The notes: a model not told the origin generated them from the letters alone. A stretch of DNA of 64,000 nucleotides from Magnetospirillum sp. 15-1 (GCF_900184795.1 NZ_FXXN01000024.1:256366-320365), one strand, 5' to 3'. Numbered from the stretch's first letter, positions 33,639 to 43,044 are shown. Numbers and translations: made by a program.

Positions 33639-34204
33639 GTGTCTCCCCCCAATGCCCGCAAGGCCTCGGGCGTATCCACGTCGATCAGGATTCCGTCGTC
33701 GGCCACCACGACCTCGGCAACCGCCTCGGCATGCTCGGCGATCAGGCCCCTGGCGCCCTTGTCGCCGGTCAAGCCTTGGATTTCCGCAAAGTAGCGCCGC
33801 GCCAGCAGCACGGGATTGCCCCGCCGTCCCTGGAACACCGGGACGCAGATGCCATCCGGCCGGAACGCCGCCGCCAGGGCGGCCACGTGCCCGGCCGTTA
33901 CCCTGGGCATATCGGCCAGCAGCACCATCACGCCCTCGGCCCCGGCGGGCAAGGCCGCCACTCCGGCCGCCAGGGACGAGGCCATCCCCCGCGAGGGATC
34001 GGGATTGACCACCCGGATCACCCCGGCCGGCAGATGGGGCTGCGCCTCCGGTCCGGTGACCACCAAAACCGGCGACAGGCCGCCGGCCAGGGCCGCCTCG
34101 ATTGCGCGGTCGAGCATGGAGCGCCCTTCCACCCGCATCAGGCGCTTGTCGCCGCCCATGCGGCTGGCCCGTCCCGCCGCCAGCACCAACCCGGCCAGAC
34201 TCAT
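33635..34204 (-). CDS. MobA-like / MocA-type molybdopterin nucleotidyltransferase
   Basis: A 189-aa nucleotidyltransferase: [19 protein letters not shown] at the start (the LAAGxSxRMG motif), the nucleotide-binding LLADMPRVT and GNPVLL. MocA transfers CMP to the cofactor for xanthine-dehydrogenase-family enzymes, while MobA transfers GMP. The context of CoxS and CoxM subunits favours MocA. It overlaps the CoxM gene and the SufS-like gene by ATGA, so the whole run is translationally coupled. Confidence 0.8.
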   Translation of the reverse strand: MSLAGLVLAAGRASRMGGDKRLMRVEGRSMLDRAIEAALAGGLSPVLVVTGPEAQPHLPAGVIRVVNPDPSRGMASSLAAGVAALPAGAEGVMVLLADMPRVTAGHVAALAAAFRPDGICVPVFQGRRGNPVLLARRYFAEIQGLTGDKGARGLIAEHAEAVAEVVVADDGILIDVDTPEALRALGGDT

Positions 34205-34986
34205 TCTTCGCCCTCCTGACCGAGGGCGCGGCGCGCCAGGACGGGGATCAGCGCGGCACGGTATTCGGCACTGGCATGCAGGTCGCGGCTGAGTTCGTCG
34301 GCGGGAACGCTCAGCCCCTCCAGGGCGGTCGGTGAATAATCCTGGGCCAAAGCCGTCTCGAAGTCCGTCAGGCGGAACGCATACGATGCCGCCCCGGTCA
34401 CCGCCACCCGCACCCCCTCGTCCGTCTCGGCGACGAACACCCCGGCCACCGGATAGCCCGAGGCGGGATTGCGCACCTTGGCATAGCCGGCGCGGCGCGG
34501 CCGGGGATAGCTGACCGACACGATCAGTTCGCCGGGTTCCAGCGCCGTCTCGAACATGCCGAGGAAGAAATCGTCGGCGGCGATGATCCGCCGGTCGGTA
34601 TGGATGTCCGCCCCCAGCCCCAGCACCCCCGCCGCGTGGTCGCTGGCCGGGTCGGCATTGGCCAGCGCCCCGCCCAGGGTTCCCATGTTACGGACCTGCA
34701 GATCGCCGATGGAGCCGGCCAGCCGGGCCAGGGCGGCAATCTCGCGGCACTCCGCCAAGGCCGCATGGGTGGTCGCCGCCCCCACCACCAGCCGGCCCGG
34801 CTCGATGTCGATTCCCGACAATTCCGGCAGGCGGGCCACGTCGATCAGGGCGGTGGGCTGGGCGAGGCGCAGCTTCAGGGCCGCCAGCAGGCTCTGGCCG
34901 CCGGCCAGATAGCGCCGCTCCAGGCCGTCATGGGCCGCCACGGCCTCGGCGAGACTTTGCGGACGGAGATAGTCGAAGGGAAACAT
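34201..34986 (-). CDS. Molybdenum hydroxylase FAD-binding (medium) subunit, CoxM-type
   Basis: A 261-aa FAD-binding subunit of the xanthine dehydrogenase family: [13 protein letters not shown], the FAD-binding [16 protein letters not shown], and [16 protein letters not shown]. The expected flavin motifs are intact. ATG 34986 overlaps the stop of the small-subunit gene. It should form a complex with the 2Fe-2S subunit and a large molybdenum subunit, but no large-subunit gene follows: the operon continues with the nucleotidyltransferase instead. Confidence 0.87.
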   Translation of the reverse strand: MFPFDYLRPQSLAEAVAAHDGLERRYLAGGQSLLAALKLRLAQPTALIDVARLPELSGIDIEPGRLVVGAATTHAALAECREIAALARLAGSIGDLQVRNMGTLGGALANADPASDHAAGVLGLGADIHTDRRIIAADDFFLGMFETALEPGELIVSVSYPRPRRAGYAKVRNPASGYPVAGVFVAETDEGVRVAVTGAASYAFRLTDFETALAQDYSPTALEGLSVPADELSRDLHASAEYRAALIPVLARRALGQEGEE

Positions 34987-35462
34987 CAGCCCTTCTCCCG
35001 GATAGTCTGGGCGATGGCCTCGACGATGGGGCGATAGCCGGTGCAGCGGCACAGATTGCCATCCAGGCCGTGACGGATGGCCGCCTCGTCGGGGCTGTCC
35101 AGGTGGGCGACCAGATCCAGGCCGCTCATCACCATGCCCGGCGTGCAGAAGCCGCATTGCAGGGCGTGGCGGTCGCGGAAGGCGGCCTGCAGCGGGTGCA
35201 GATTTTCGCCCCCATCCGCCCCCTCGGTGGCCACGCCCTCGATGGTCAGAACCCGGCGCCCGTCGGCCTGGGCCGCCAGGATCAGACAGGATTTGGCGGC
35301 GCGGCCGTCCAGATGGATGGTGCAGGCGCCGCACTGGCCGGTATCGCAGCCCACATGGGTGCCGGTCAGCCCGAAGCTTTCGCGCAGCAGCGTGACCAGC
35401 AGGGTGCGGGGCTCGATCTCCGCCTCCACCTTCCGGCCGTTCAGCATGAACGCGACGCGCAT
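34986..35462 (-). CDS. Molybdenum hydroxylase [2Fe-2S] (small) subunit, CoxS-type
   Basis: A 158-aa protein with a plant-ferredoxin-type cluster site ([15 protein letters not shown] plus a later Cys in KSC) and a second helical cluster domain ([23 protein letters not shown]). It transfers electrons between the Mo and FAD sites. It is the first gene of the leftward operon, so the promoter must lie in the 70 bp before it, which also serves the divergent Panacea-domain gene. Confidence 0.92.
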   Translation of the reverse strand: MRVAFMLNGRKVEAEIEPRTLLVTLLRESFGLTGTHVGCDTGQCGACTIHLDGRAAKSCLILAAQADGRRVLTIEGVATEGADGGENLHPLQAAFRDRHALQCGFCTPGMVMSGLDLVAHLDSPDEAAIRHGLDGNLCRCTGYRPIVEAIAQTIREKG

Positions 35463-35531
35463 GGGCTCGCTCCTTTGATTTGCGCACCCGACGACGCTAT
35501 CATCGGCATCGCTTCAAGGAAACCGGTCCCG

Positions 35532-36101
35532 ATGCCCATTGCCGTTAAATCCTCTCTCGACGTGGTGTTCTGGATCTCCGATCAGGCGCTGAACGATCGC
35601 GAGTACATCCAGCCGCAGAAGCTGCACCGCCTGCTCTATCTGTCGCAGGCCTATTTCGCCGTGGCCTATCACGGCCGCAAGCTGATGCCCGCCACCTTCG
35701 TCACCGACGCCTTCGGGCCGGTGGAGCCGACGGTGTTCCACGCCCTGGCCTTCGGACGGCCGCACATGATCGAGGGCAACGCGCTCAGCGATCAGGTGCG
35801 CCATTTCCTCGACGGCATCTGGCGGCGCTACGGCCCCTACACCGCCGACCAGCTGACCAAGAAGATCGCCGAGCACGCCCCCGTCGCCCTGGCCATGGCC
35901 AAGGGCCAGAACGAGGAAATCCCCTTCGCCGACATGGTGAAGTACTATTCCGACGAGGCCGCCGCCCGCAACAAGCCGGCCTCGGCGGTGGATTCCATCG
36001 ATCAGGTGCTCAAACCCCGCATGATGCGCTCCCAGAACGGCAAGCCGGTCACCGTCTCGGCCTGGAAGCCCAAGGCCGCTCCCGTGAAGAAAGACGAATG
36101 A
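35532..36101 (+). CDS. Panacea-domain (DUF4065 / SocA-like) protein
   Basis: A 189-aa protein with a Panacea domain: LNDREYIQPQKLHRLLYLSQAYF and FVTDAFGPVEPTVF, typical of the SocA/GepA antitoxin family. Panacea proteins are often antitoxins paired with diverse toxins (established for many members). Here the next gene is a lysozyme-fold lipoprotein rather than a recognised toxin; it overlaps by ATGA. The C-terminal tail is basic (KPKAAPVKKDE). It may be a housekeeping relative of SocA or a member of an unusual pair. Confidence 0.75.
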   Translation: MPIAVKSSLDVVFWISDQALNDREYIQPQKLHRLLYLSQAYFAVAYHGRKLMPATFVTDAFGPVEPTVFHALAFGRPHMIEGNALSDQVRHFLDGIWRRYGPYTADQLTKKIAEHAPVALAMAKGQNEEIPFADMVKYYSDEAAARNKPASAVDSIDQVLKPRMMRSQNGKPVTVSAWKPKAAPVKKDE

Positions 36102-36937
36102 TCACGCGGCGCGCCCTGCTGTCCTCCGGCCTCGCCCTGGGGCTGGCCGCCTGCGCCGGCGAGCCGGCCCGCATGGCCCGTCCGCCCCGCCCCAAGGCCA
36201 CCCCCGGCATGGTGGACGAGCCGGCCCTGGTCGGGCTCAACGCCATTATCGACCTGCACCACGCCAACGGGGTAAAGAGCTTCGCCGCCGCCCGCGAGGC
36301 CAGCGGCGTGCTGGCGGTGATCCACAAGGCCAGCGAAGGCGACTGGCAGGACCCCCGCTACGAGGAGCGCCGCGCCGAAGCCATGGGTGCCGGCCTGCTG
36401 TGGGGCGCCTACCATTTCGGCACCGGACAGCATCCCGGCCGCGCCCAGGCCCGGATGTTCCTGGCCGCCGCCCGGCCCGATCCCGCCACCCTGCTGGTTC
36501 TGGACCTGGAGCTGAATGAACGCGCCCCCGGCAACACCATGCGTCTCGATGCGGCCGAGGAGTTCGTGCGCGAAATCGCCGAAACCACCGGCCGCCTGCC
36601 GCTGCTCTATACCCATCCCGCCTGGGCCGACGGCGAGATCCTGCCCGGCCCCAGGGGAAGCGCCTCCCTGGGCGGGCCGATCCTTCCCGGCACGGCGCTG
36701 GCCGCCTGCGATCTGTGGCTGGCCGATTATCGCTACGAGCCGGAACTGCCCCGATCCTGGGAAACACGGGGTTGGCGCCTGTGGCAATATGCCGGCGACG
36801 ACGCCAATACCGGCGGCCCCTTCCGCGACCGCGCCCGCGAGGTCAGAGGCGTCGACCGCTGCGACCGCTCGGTCTTCGCCGGCAGCCGGGAAGACCTTTA
36901 CCGCTACTGGACCGCCATCGGCCGGGCGGGAGTCTAA
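36098..36937 (+). CDS. GH25-type lysozyme with lipoprotein-like signal
   Basis: A 279-aa protein. The N-terminus has a signal with a probable lipobox (LGLAACAG) after Arg-Arg. The GH25 barrel follows: NAIIDLHHANGVKSF, FAVIHKASEGDWQDPRYEERRAEAM in which IHKASEG is characteristic, GAYHFGTG, and LVLDLELNE with the candidate acidic residues. It likely cleaves peptidoglycan from the periplasmic side. The start overlaps the Panacea gene stop; the 3' end overlaps the end of the convergent deacetylase by 4 bp. Confidence 0.82.
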   Translation: MITRRALLSSGLALGLAACAGEPARMARPPRPKATPGMVDEPALVGLNAIIDLHHANGVKSFAAAREASGVLAVIHKASEGDWQDPRYEERRAEAMGAGLLWGAYHFGTGQHPGRAQARMFLAAARPDPATLLVLDLELNERAPGNTMRLDAAEEFVREIAETTGRLPLLYTHPAWADGEILPGPRGSASLGGPILPGTALAACDLWLADYRYEPELPRSWETRGWRLWQYAGDDANTGGPFRDRAREVRGVDRCDRSVFAGSREDLYRYWTAIGRAGV

Positions 36938-37668
36938 TCCCGCTTCCTGGCCGGGTTGTCGGTCTGGAACTGCCCGACGGTGACGAAACGGCAGCCCCTG
37001 GAGCCCAGATCGTCCAGCACGCCTCCCATGGCGGCGATGGTGCTGTCGTGGATGTCGTGGAACAGGAAGATGCCGTGCGCCCCTTGGCCCACCGGTAGGA
37101 TGTTCCCCTCGATAGCGCTGACCGTGTGATAGCGCCAATCCTCGCTGTCGCGCGACCACAGCACCACTTCCAGCCCATCCTGGTGAGCGAGACTGACCAG
37201 GGCCGGATCATAGGCCCCGTAGGGCGGGCGGAAGTAACGGGGAGTGGCGCCCAGGCTCTTCAACTCGGCCAGGGTATCCTCGATCTCCTTGTGCCGGGCC
37301 GCCTCGTCCAGCTTGCGCATGTCGGGGTGGTCCCAGGAATGGTTCTCCACCTCGTGGCCCTCGGCCACCATGCGCCGGATCAGGTCGGGATAGCGGCGGG
37401 CATGCTGGCCCAGCACGAAAAAGGTCGCCTTGACCTTGTGGACCGCCAGCAGGTCGAGCAGGGATTCCGTATGCGGCCCCGGCCCGTCGTCGAAGGTGAT
37501 GGCGCAATCCCCGGCCTTGGCCTTATCGCTGAAATCGAGAGCCGGCGGCCTGGCCGGAAGAGCGGCGACCTTGGGCTCGCTTCCGAAACTCAGCCATTTC
37601 GGCCAGGCGAGGGCCGCCTGGGGAACCAGCAGAATGCAAAAGGCAACGGCAAGTCGGCGCATGATCAT
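36934..37668 (-). CDS. Exported polysaccharide deacetylase
   Basis: A 244-aa NodB-homology protein with a signal peptide (MIMRRLAVAFCILLVPQAALA). Motif 1 is TFDDGPGPHTE (catalytic Asp and metal Asp), motif 2 HSWDHPDM, motif 3 RPPYGAYDP, and the end region IFLFHDIHD. Such enzymes remove acetyl groups from peptidoglycan or other polysaccharides. ATG 37668 has AGAGGAG 8 bp upstream. It follows the MaoC gene on the same strand by 35 bp. The nearby lysozyme gene suggests a cell-wall theme. Confidence 0.88.
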   Translation of the reverse strand: MIMRRLAVAFCILLVPQAALAWPKWLSFGSEPKVAALPARPPALDFSDKAKAGDCAITFDDGPGPHTESLLDLLAVHKVKATFFVLGQHARRYPDLIRRMVAEGHEVENHSWDHPDMRKLDEAARHKEIEDTLAELKSLGATPRYFRPPYGAYDPALVSLAHQDGLEVVLWSRDSEDWRYHTVSAIEGNILPVGQGAHGIFLFHDIHDSTIAAMGGVLDDLGSRGCRFVTVGQFQTDNPARKRD

Positions 37669-37703
37669 CCCCGGAACTCCTCTTCCGGGAAACCTGATCA
37701 TTT

Positions 37704-38165
37704 TCAAGCCTGTTGTCCAGCCCCGGCCCGGGTCGGCACCACCAGTTGGGTCTCCAGGGTCTGCACCGGCTCACCCGCCGCATCCAGGGTCTCGACCCGG
37801 AAACGGGCCAGCCCCAGGCCGGGCTTGGAGCGCATCTCGCGGGTCTCCACCACCTCGATGCGGGCGGTCAGCACGTCGCCGGGACGCACCGGCCGGTGCC
37901 ATTTCAGGTAGTCCAGCCCGCTGCCGATGATGCCCAGCGGCAATCGCAACTCGCTGGTCACCATCAGGCGCATGGTGGCCGCCGCCGTATGCCAGCCCGA
38001 GGCCGCCAGTCCGGCAAAGAACGAGTCCCGGGCGGAATCCTCGTCCAGATGGAAATGCTGCGGGTCCCAGTCGGCGGCGAAGCCCTTGATGTCGGCCACC
38101 GTCACCTCGTAGGCCGGCGAGGAGAACACCCGTCCGGGTGTCAGGTCCTCGAGATAATGGGTCAT
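37704..38165 (-). CDS. MaoC-like dehydratase
   Basis: A 153-aa single hot-dog protein. It contains the hydratase-2 features FAADWDPQHFHLDEDSARDSFF (the D-x(4)-H motif), GLAASGWHTAAATMRL and WHRPVRPGD. Such proteins hydrate 2-enoyl-CoAs or act on dicarboxylic-acid CoA esters. It overlaps the MFS gene (ATGA), so uptake and metabolism of an organic acid are likely linked. Regulated by the TetR protein through the upstream MFS promoter (inference). Confidence 0.88.
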   Translation of the reverse strand: MTHYLEDLTPGRVFSSPAYEVTVADIKGFAADWDPQHFHLDEDSARDSFFAGLAASGWHTAAATMRLMVTSELRLPLGIIGSGLDYLKWHRPVRPGDVLTARIEVVETREMRSKPGLGLARFRVETLDAAGEPVQTLETQLVVPTRAGAGQQA

Positions 38166-39442
38166 GCCGCCGCTCCTTCCGCCACCGGCTGCGGCCCCAG
38201 CTTGCGCCCGATCATCAGCGACATGGCTGCCGCTACCAGACAGGCCAGGCCCGACAGCACGAAGGCCAGCCAGTAATCGCCGAGATCGGTGCGGATCATT
38301 CCGGCGGCGAAGGCGGCGGTGGCCGCCCCCAACTGGTGGGCGGCGAAAATCCAGCCGAACATCACGCCGGCCTTTTCCCGCCCGAAGGCCTGGGTGGTCA
38401 GCTTGACGGTGGGCGGCACGGTGGCGATCCAGTCCAGGCCGTAGAACACTGCGAACAGCCACAGCCCGAACACGTCCGGCCCGAAGGCGAGATCGAGGAA
38501 GATCAGCGACAGGCCGCGCAGGCCGTAATACCAGAACAGCAGCTTGCGCGAATCCCAGCGGTCCGACAGCCAGCCCGAAGCGGTGGTGCCGACGATGTCG
38601 AAGACTCCCATGGCGGCCAGCAACCCGGCGGCCTTGACCTCGGGAATGCCGTGATCGAAACAGGCCGAGATCAGGTGGGTGCCGATCAGGCCGTTGGTGG
38701 ACAGGCCGCAGACGAAGAAGGTTCCCGCCAACAGCCAGAAATCCCGCGAGCGCATGCCTTCCCTCAGCGCCATGATCGCCGCCACCGCCGGATTGCCGGC
38801 CCGGATGGCCGGCGGCGGAGCGCTGGTGGCGCCCACCGGCCACAGCCCCAGGTCGGCGGGGCGGTCGCGCATGAACACCCAGATCACCGGAGCGAAGACG
38901 GCGGCGGCGGCGGCGATCAGCAGCACCGCCTCGCGCCAGCCCCAACGCTCGACCAGCATGGCCATCTGGGGCAGGAAGATCAGCTGGCCGGTGGCGGTGG
39001 CCGCCGACAGCAGCCCCATCACCGTGCCGCGATAGGCATCGAACCAGCGGGTCACCACCGTGGCACCCAGCACCAGGGCGATGGTGCCGGAACCGCCGCC
39101 CACCACCACGCCCCACAGCAGCACCATGTGCCAGGGCGTCCGCATCAAGGTGGTGGCCGCCACGCCGAGCGCCAGCACGCCCAGGGCCAGCGCCATGGTG
39201 CGGCGGATGCCGATACGGTCCATCACCGCCGCCGCGAACGGCGCCATCAGGCCGTAGAGCACCAGATTGACCGACACCGCGAAGGAAATGGTGGCGCGGC
39301 TCCAGCCGAATTCGGCCTCCACCGGCACCATCATCACGCCGGGCGCCGAGCGGATGCCCGCCGCCACCAGCAAGGTGACGAAGGTCAAACCGGCGGCGAT
39401 CCAGCCGTAGTGCAGACGGGTGGGGCGGGCGGTCTCGGACAT
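38162..39442 (-). CDS. MFS transporter of the monocarboxylate-type
   Basis: A 426-aa 12-helix permease. The start resembles monocarboxylate and oxalate transporters (LHYGWIAAGLTFVTLLVAAGIRSAPGV), with the MFS motif DRIGIRRTMALALG between helices 2 and 3 and GWLSDRWDSRKL in the second half. ATG 39442 has GGAG upstream. It is divergent from a tetR gene, with two operators between them, and is co-translated with the MaoC dehydratase. The solute is likely a carboxylate. Confidence 0.87.
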   Translation of the reverse strand: MSETARPTRLHYGWIAAGLTFVTLLVAAGIRSAPGVMMVPVEAEFGWSRATISFAVSVNLVLYGLMAPFAAAVMDRIGIRRTMALALGVLALGVAATTLMRTPWHMVLLWGVVVGGGSGTIALVLGATVVTRWFDAYRGTVMGLLSAATATGQLIFLPQMAMLVERWGWREAVLLIAAAAAVFAPVIWVFMRDRPADLGLWPVGATSAPPPAIRAGNPAVAAIMALREGMRSRDFWLLAGTFFVCGLSTNGLIGTHLISACFDHGIPEVKAAGLLAAMGVFDIVGTTASGWLSDRWDSRKLLFWYYGLRGLSLIFLDLAFGPDVFGLWLFAVFYGLDWIATVPPTVKLTTQAFGREKAGVMFGWIFAAHQLGAATAAFAAGMIRTDLGDYWLAFVLSGLACLVAAAMSLMIGRKLGPQPVAEGAAA

Positions 39443-39462
39443 GGGCTTGCTCCGAAAATGAG

Positions 39463-39506
39463 GTAGACAAGTCTGTATCATTTGACTAATACAGACAGGT
39501 CTGTAT
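39463..39506. promoter_or_regulatory. Two TetR operators in the divergent MFS-tetR promoter
   Basis: ATACAGAC-AG-GTCTGTAT (39489-39506) is a perfect dyad of 8-bp arms around two bases. A second copy, GTAGAC-AA-GTCTGTAT (about 39463-39478), has one degenerate arm. Centres are about 27 bp apart. Location between the divergent genes fits repression of both by the adjacent TetR protein. Confidence 0.75.
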
Positions 39507-39544
39507 CATGTCAACCGCAACAACCCACTGACCTCCGCCATAAG

Positions 39545-40144
39545 ATGACCGAACCCGCCGATAAGCCCTGCGCCCGCGACCGCATCCTGGCCGCCGCCAA
39601 CGACCTGTTCTACCGCGAAGGCATCCGCGCCATCGGTATCGACACGGTGATCGAGCGGGCCGGCGTCGCCAAGATGAGCCTGTACCGCGCCTTCCCCTCC
39701 AAGGACGACCTGATCGCCGCCTTCCTGGAGATGCGCGACAAGATGTACTGGGACTGGTGGGACTCGGTAATGGCCCGCCATCCCGACGAGCCGCGCCGTC
39801 AGTTGCGCGCCCTGTTCGAGGCGGTTGCCAAGCGCACCTCGGGCACCCAGTACCGCGGCTGCCCCTTCGTCAACATGTCGGTGGAGTTCCCCGACCACGC
39901 CCATCCCGGCCGCCACGTGGTGGCCCGCCACATGGAGGAGCTGCGAGGCCGCCTCTCGGCCCTGGTGGAGGGGCTGGGACTGGCTCAGCCCAAGCCGTTG
40001 ACCGACCAGTTGATGCTGCTGCTGGAAGGCGCCTATTCCGCCGGCAACACCATGGGGGCCGACGGCCCCTCCGCCTCGGTGGCCGCGTGCGCCGAGATCA
40101 TCATCCAAGCCCACCTCTCCCCTAGCCTTCAGAGGCCCGCATGA
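39545..40144 (+). CDS. TetR-family repressor
   Basis: A 199-aa regulator. The N-terminal helix-turn-helix covers about residues 10-55 (ILAAANDLFYREGIRAIGIDTVIERAG, AKMSLYRAFPSKDDLI). The C-terminal ligand domain has the GCPFVNMSVEFPD motif of the TetR_C subgroup that includes AcrR/NemR-like proteins. ATG 39545 is used because an upstream in-frame ATG would place coding sequence over the operators. The stop overlaps the flavin oxidoreductase start (ATGA), so repressor and enzyme are co-expressed, as in NemR-NemA. Confidence 0.9.
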   Translation: MTEPADKPCARDRILAAANDLFYREGIRAIGIDTVIERAGVAKMSLYRAFPSKDDLIAAFLEMRDKMYWDWWDSVMARHPDEPRRQLRALFEAVAKRTSGTQYRGCPFVNMSVEFPDHAHPGRHVVARHMEELRGRLSALVEGLGLAQPKPLTDQLMLLLEGAYSAGNTMGADGPSASVAACAEIIIQAHLSPSLQRPA

Positions 40145-41256
40145 CCCAGCCCCATCTCTTCCGGCCGCTTTCACTGCGCGGCCTCACCGTCCCCAACCGC
40201 GTGGCCGTCGCTCCCATGTGCCAGTACTCGGCCGTGAACGGCGTGCCCCAGGACTGGCACCTGATGCATTACGGCAGCCTGGCCGCCTCGGGCCCCGGCA
40301 TGGTGGTGATCGAGGCCACCGGCGTGACGCCGGAAGGCCGTATCTCGCCCAACTGCCTCGGCCTTTATGACGACGCCACCGAGGCCGGGTTCACCCGGCT
40401 GGTCGCCGCCCTGAAAAGCTTCGGCGGCGGCGGCGCCATCGGCGTGCAATTGGCCCATGCCGGCCGCAAGGGCGGCTCCGCCCCGCCGTGGGAAGGCGGC
40501 AAGTTCTCGCCCGACGGCTGGCCGACCATTTCCGCCTCCGCCCTGCCCTTCGACGAGGGCTGGCCGGCCCCCAAGGCGGCGACCCGCGACGACCTTGATC
40601 ACCTGAAGCAGGCCTTCGTCGATGCCGCCCGGCGCGCCTTGCGCGTCGGCTTCGACCTCATCGAGCTGCACTCGGCCCATGGCTATCTGCTGCACCAGTT
40701 CCTGTCGCCGCTGTCCAACCGGCGCGACGACGAATACGGCGGCAGCCTGGAAAACCGCATGCGCTTCCCCCTGGAGGTCATCCGGGCGGTCCGCGCCGTC
40801 TGGCCCGCCGACAAGCCGCTGGGCCTGCGCATCAGCGCCACCGACTGGGTCGAGGGCGGCTGGGACGCCGATCAGGCGGTGGTCTACGCCAAGGCCTTCA
40901 AGGAAGCCGGCATCGACTATGTCTGCGTCTCGTCGGGCGGGCTGGTGTCCTATGCCAAAATTCCCATCGGCCCCGGCTACCAGATCGATCTGGCGGCGCG
41001 CATCCGCCGCGAGGCGGGAGTTCCCACCCGCGCCGTCGGCCTGATCGCCACGCCGCAACAGGCCGAGGCCGCAATGGCCGACGGATCGGCCGACCTGATC
41101 GCCATCGGGCGCGGCTTCCTCGACAATCCCCGCTGGGTCTGGCATGCCGCCCAGGTGCTGGGGGCCGAGATGAGCTATCCGCCGCAATACCGGGCCGCCG
41201 GAGCGCGGGCCTGGCCGGGTCTCGCCCTGGCCCGTCCCACCCTGGCCGCCGAATAG
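40141..41256 (+). CDS. Old Yellow Enzyme family NADH:flavin oxidoreductase
   Basis: A 371-aa FMN-dependent TIM barrel. Signature stretches: VAVAPMCQYSA with the regulatory Cys of the YqjM-type group, GVQLAHAGRKG, ELHSAHGYLLHQFLSPLSNRR (the His pair binding the substrate) and AIGRGFLDNP. It reduces activated alkenes, quinones or nitro compounds. Coupling to the TetR gene suggests induction by electrophiles. Length and motifs are normal. Confidence 0.92.
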   Translation: MTQPHLFRPLSLRGLTVPNRVAVAPMCQYSAVNGVPQDWHLMHYGSLAASGPGMVVIEATGVTPEGRISPNCLGLYDDATEAGFTRLVAALKSFGGGGAIGVQLAHAGRKGGSAPPWEGGKFSPDGWPTISASALPFDEGWPAPKAATRDDLDHLKQAFVDAARRALRVGFDLIELHSAHGYLLHQFLSPLSNRRDDEYGGSLENRMRFPLEVIRAVRAVWPADKPLGLRISATDWVEGGWDADQAVVYAKAFKEAGIDYVCVSSGGLVSYAKIPIGPGYQIDLAARIRREAGVPTRAVGLIATPQQAEAAMADGSADLIAIGRGFLDNPRWVWHAAQVLGAEMSYPPQYRAAGARAWPGLALARPTLAAE

Positions 41257-41363
41257 GTAGAAACACGTCTTTTTACATATGCATTTTAGACGCGATCATT
41301 GATATTCCCTTCAAGAGGGATATTCTCCGCCCCGGACTTCTCCGGGACAGAGAGAATATTCTC

Positions 41364-41759
41364 TTGGAGTGGAATAGCGATTACGAGATGGGGCATCCCC
41401 GGTTGGATGCCGAACATCGGACCCTGTTCGAGGTGCTTGCCACCCTGTCGCGGGGATATTGCGACCACGATCTGGTCGATACCCAGATCAAGATCCTCGA
41501 GCATCACGTCGCGGCCCATTTCGCCCTGGAAGAGCGGATGATGGCGGAAACCAGCCATCCCCGCCTCGACCGGCACCGGGGCCTGCACGCGGAATTCCGC
41601 GATACCGTCGCCCGCCTTCGCGCCCATTGGCAGAAGGACGACGCTCCCAGCGTCCGGCAGGAAATCATCGTGGAACTGTCGGACTGGCTGGCCCGGCACA
41701 TCATCGGCGCCGACCATGCCGACCTTCTGACGGAATCGGGCCCGTCCAGCGTCGGCTGA
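41364..41759 (+). CDS. Bacteriohemerythrin
   Basis: A 131-aa single-domain hemerythrin. The diiron ligands are readable: His in DAEHRTLFE, HHVAAHFALEE with His and Glu, HRGLHAEF, and His-Asp in HIIGADHAD. It binds oxygen at a non-heme diiron site and may deliver or sense oxygen in a microaerobe; magnetospirilla carry many such proteins (knowledge). The start appears to be TTG 41364, immediately before the conserved WNSDYEMGHPRLD; no in-frame ATG is available upstream. The 107-bp leader contains several short dyads. Confidence 0.85.
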   Translation: MEWNSDYEMGHPRLDAEHRTLFEVLATLSRGYCDHDLVDTQIKILEHHVAAHFALEERMMAETSHPRLDRHRGLHAEFRDTVARLRAHWQKDDAPSVRQEIIVELSDWLARHIIGADHADLLTESGPSSVG

Positions 41760-41796
41760 ACGGGCCCGTTTCGGTCCTGGGGAAAGGGGGGACGAC

Positions 41797-43044
41797 CTAA
41801 CCCAGGACTTCCCTCATCTTGTCGTGGTCCAGTTCCTTTTCCCACTTGGAGACCACCACGGCGGCGACGCCGTTGCCGACGAAATTGGTCAGCGCCCGAG
41901 CCTCGGACATGAAGCGGTCGATACCCAGGATCAGCGCCAGACCGGCCACCGGCACCGAGGGAACCACCGCCAGGGTGGCGGCCAGGGTGATGAAGCCGGC
42001 ACCGGTGACGCCCGACGCGCCCTTGGAGGTCAGCATGGCCACGCCGAGCAGGGTGATCTGCTGGGTGAAGGTCAGTTCGATGTCCAGGGCCTGGGCGACG
42101 AACAGGGCCGCCATGGTCAGGTAGATGTTGGTGCCGTCCAGATTGAAGGAATAGCCCGACGGAACCACCAGACCGACCACCGACTTGGAACAGCCCATGG
42201 CCTCCAGCTTCTTCATCAGCGGCACCAGGGCCGATTCCGAGGACGAGGTGCCGAGCACGGTCAGCAGCTCCTCCTTGATGTAGATGATGAACTTGAAGAT
42301 GTTGAAGCCGACCAGCATGGCGACGATGCCCAGCACCACGGCCACGAACAGGAAACAGGTCAGGTAGAAGCTGCCCATCAGCGCCGCCAGCGGCTTCAGC
42401 GCGGCCACGCCGTACTTGCCGATGGTGAAGGCCATGGCGCCGCCGGCGCCCAGGGGGGCGACCTTCATGATGGTATTCATCATGGCGAAGAAGATGTGCG
42501 AGCATTCCTCGATGAACATGTGCACGCCCTGGCCGGCCCGCCCCATGCGGGTCATGGCATAGCCGAACAGGATCGCCACCAGCAGCACCTGCAGCAGGTC
42601 GCCGCCGCCGGTAAAGGCGTCCACCAGGGTCTTGGGGATGATGTGCAAGATGAAGTCGACGGTGCTCTGCTCGGTGGCGGCCTTGGCGTACTTGGCCACC
42701 GCCTTGGCGTCCAGGGCGGCCGGGTCGGCGTGGAAGCCGTCACCGGGCCGCAGGACGGTCATGACGATCAGACCGATGACCAGGGCGAAGGTGGATACCA
42801 CCTCGAAGTACAGCAGCGCCTTGCCGCCGACCCGGCCGACCTTCTTCATGTCGCCGGCCCCGGCGATGCCCAGCACCACGGTACAGAAGATCACCGGGCT
42901 GATCAGCATCTTGACCAGCGAGATGAAACCGTCACCCAGGGGCTTCAGGCTGACGCCGGCATCCGGATAAAAATAGCCGAGGGTACCGCCGGCGAAGATG
43001 GCGAGCAGAACCCAGAAATACAGGTGACCGGTCAGGCGCTTCAT
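41797..43044 (-). CDS. dctA: C4-dicarboxylate:cation symporter DctA
   Basis: A 415-aa glutamate/dicarboxylate transporter-family protein. Key segments: [34 protein letters not shown] (the serine-rich loop), [24 protein letters not shown] and a C-terminal [18 protein letters not shown], which match DctA. It imports succinate, fumarate and malate with cations across the inner membrane. Monocistronic, with no dctBD genes in the window. Confidence 0.92.
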   Translation of the reverse strand: MKRLTGHLYFWVLLAIFAGGTLGYFYPDAGVSLKPLGDGFISLVKMLISPVIFCTVVLGIAGAGDMKKVGRVGGKALLYFEVVSTFALVIGLIVMTVLRPGDGFHADPAALDAKAVAKYAKAATEQSTVDFILHIIPKTLVDAFTGGGDLLQVLLVAILFGYAMTRMGRAGQGVHMFIEECSHIFFAMMNTIMKVAPLGAGGAMAFTIGKYGVAALKPLAALMGSFYLTCFLFVAVVLGIVAMLVGFNIFKFIIYIKEELLTVLGTSSSESALVPLMKKLEAMGCSKSVVGLVVPSGYSFNLDGTNIYLTMAALFVAQALDIELTFTQQITLLGVAMLTSKGASGVTGAGFITLAATLAVVPSVPVAGLALILGIDRFMSEARALTNFVGNGVAAVVVSKWEKELDHDKMREVLG

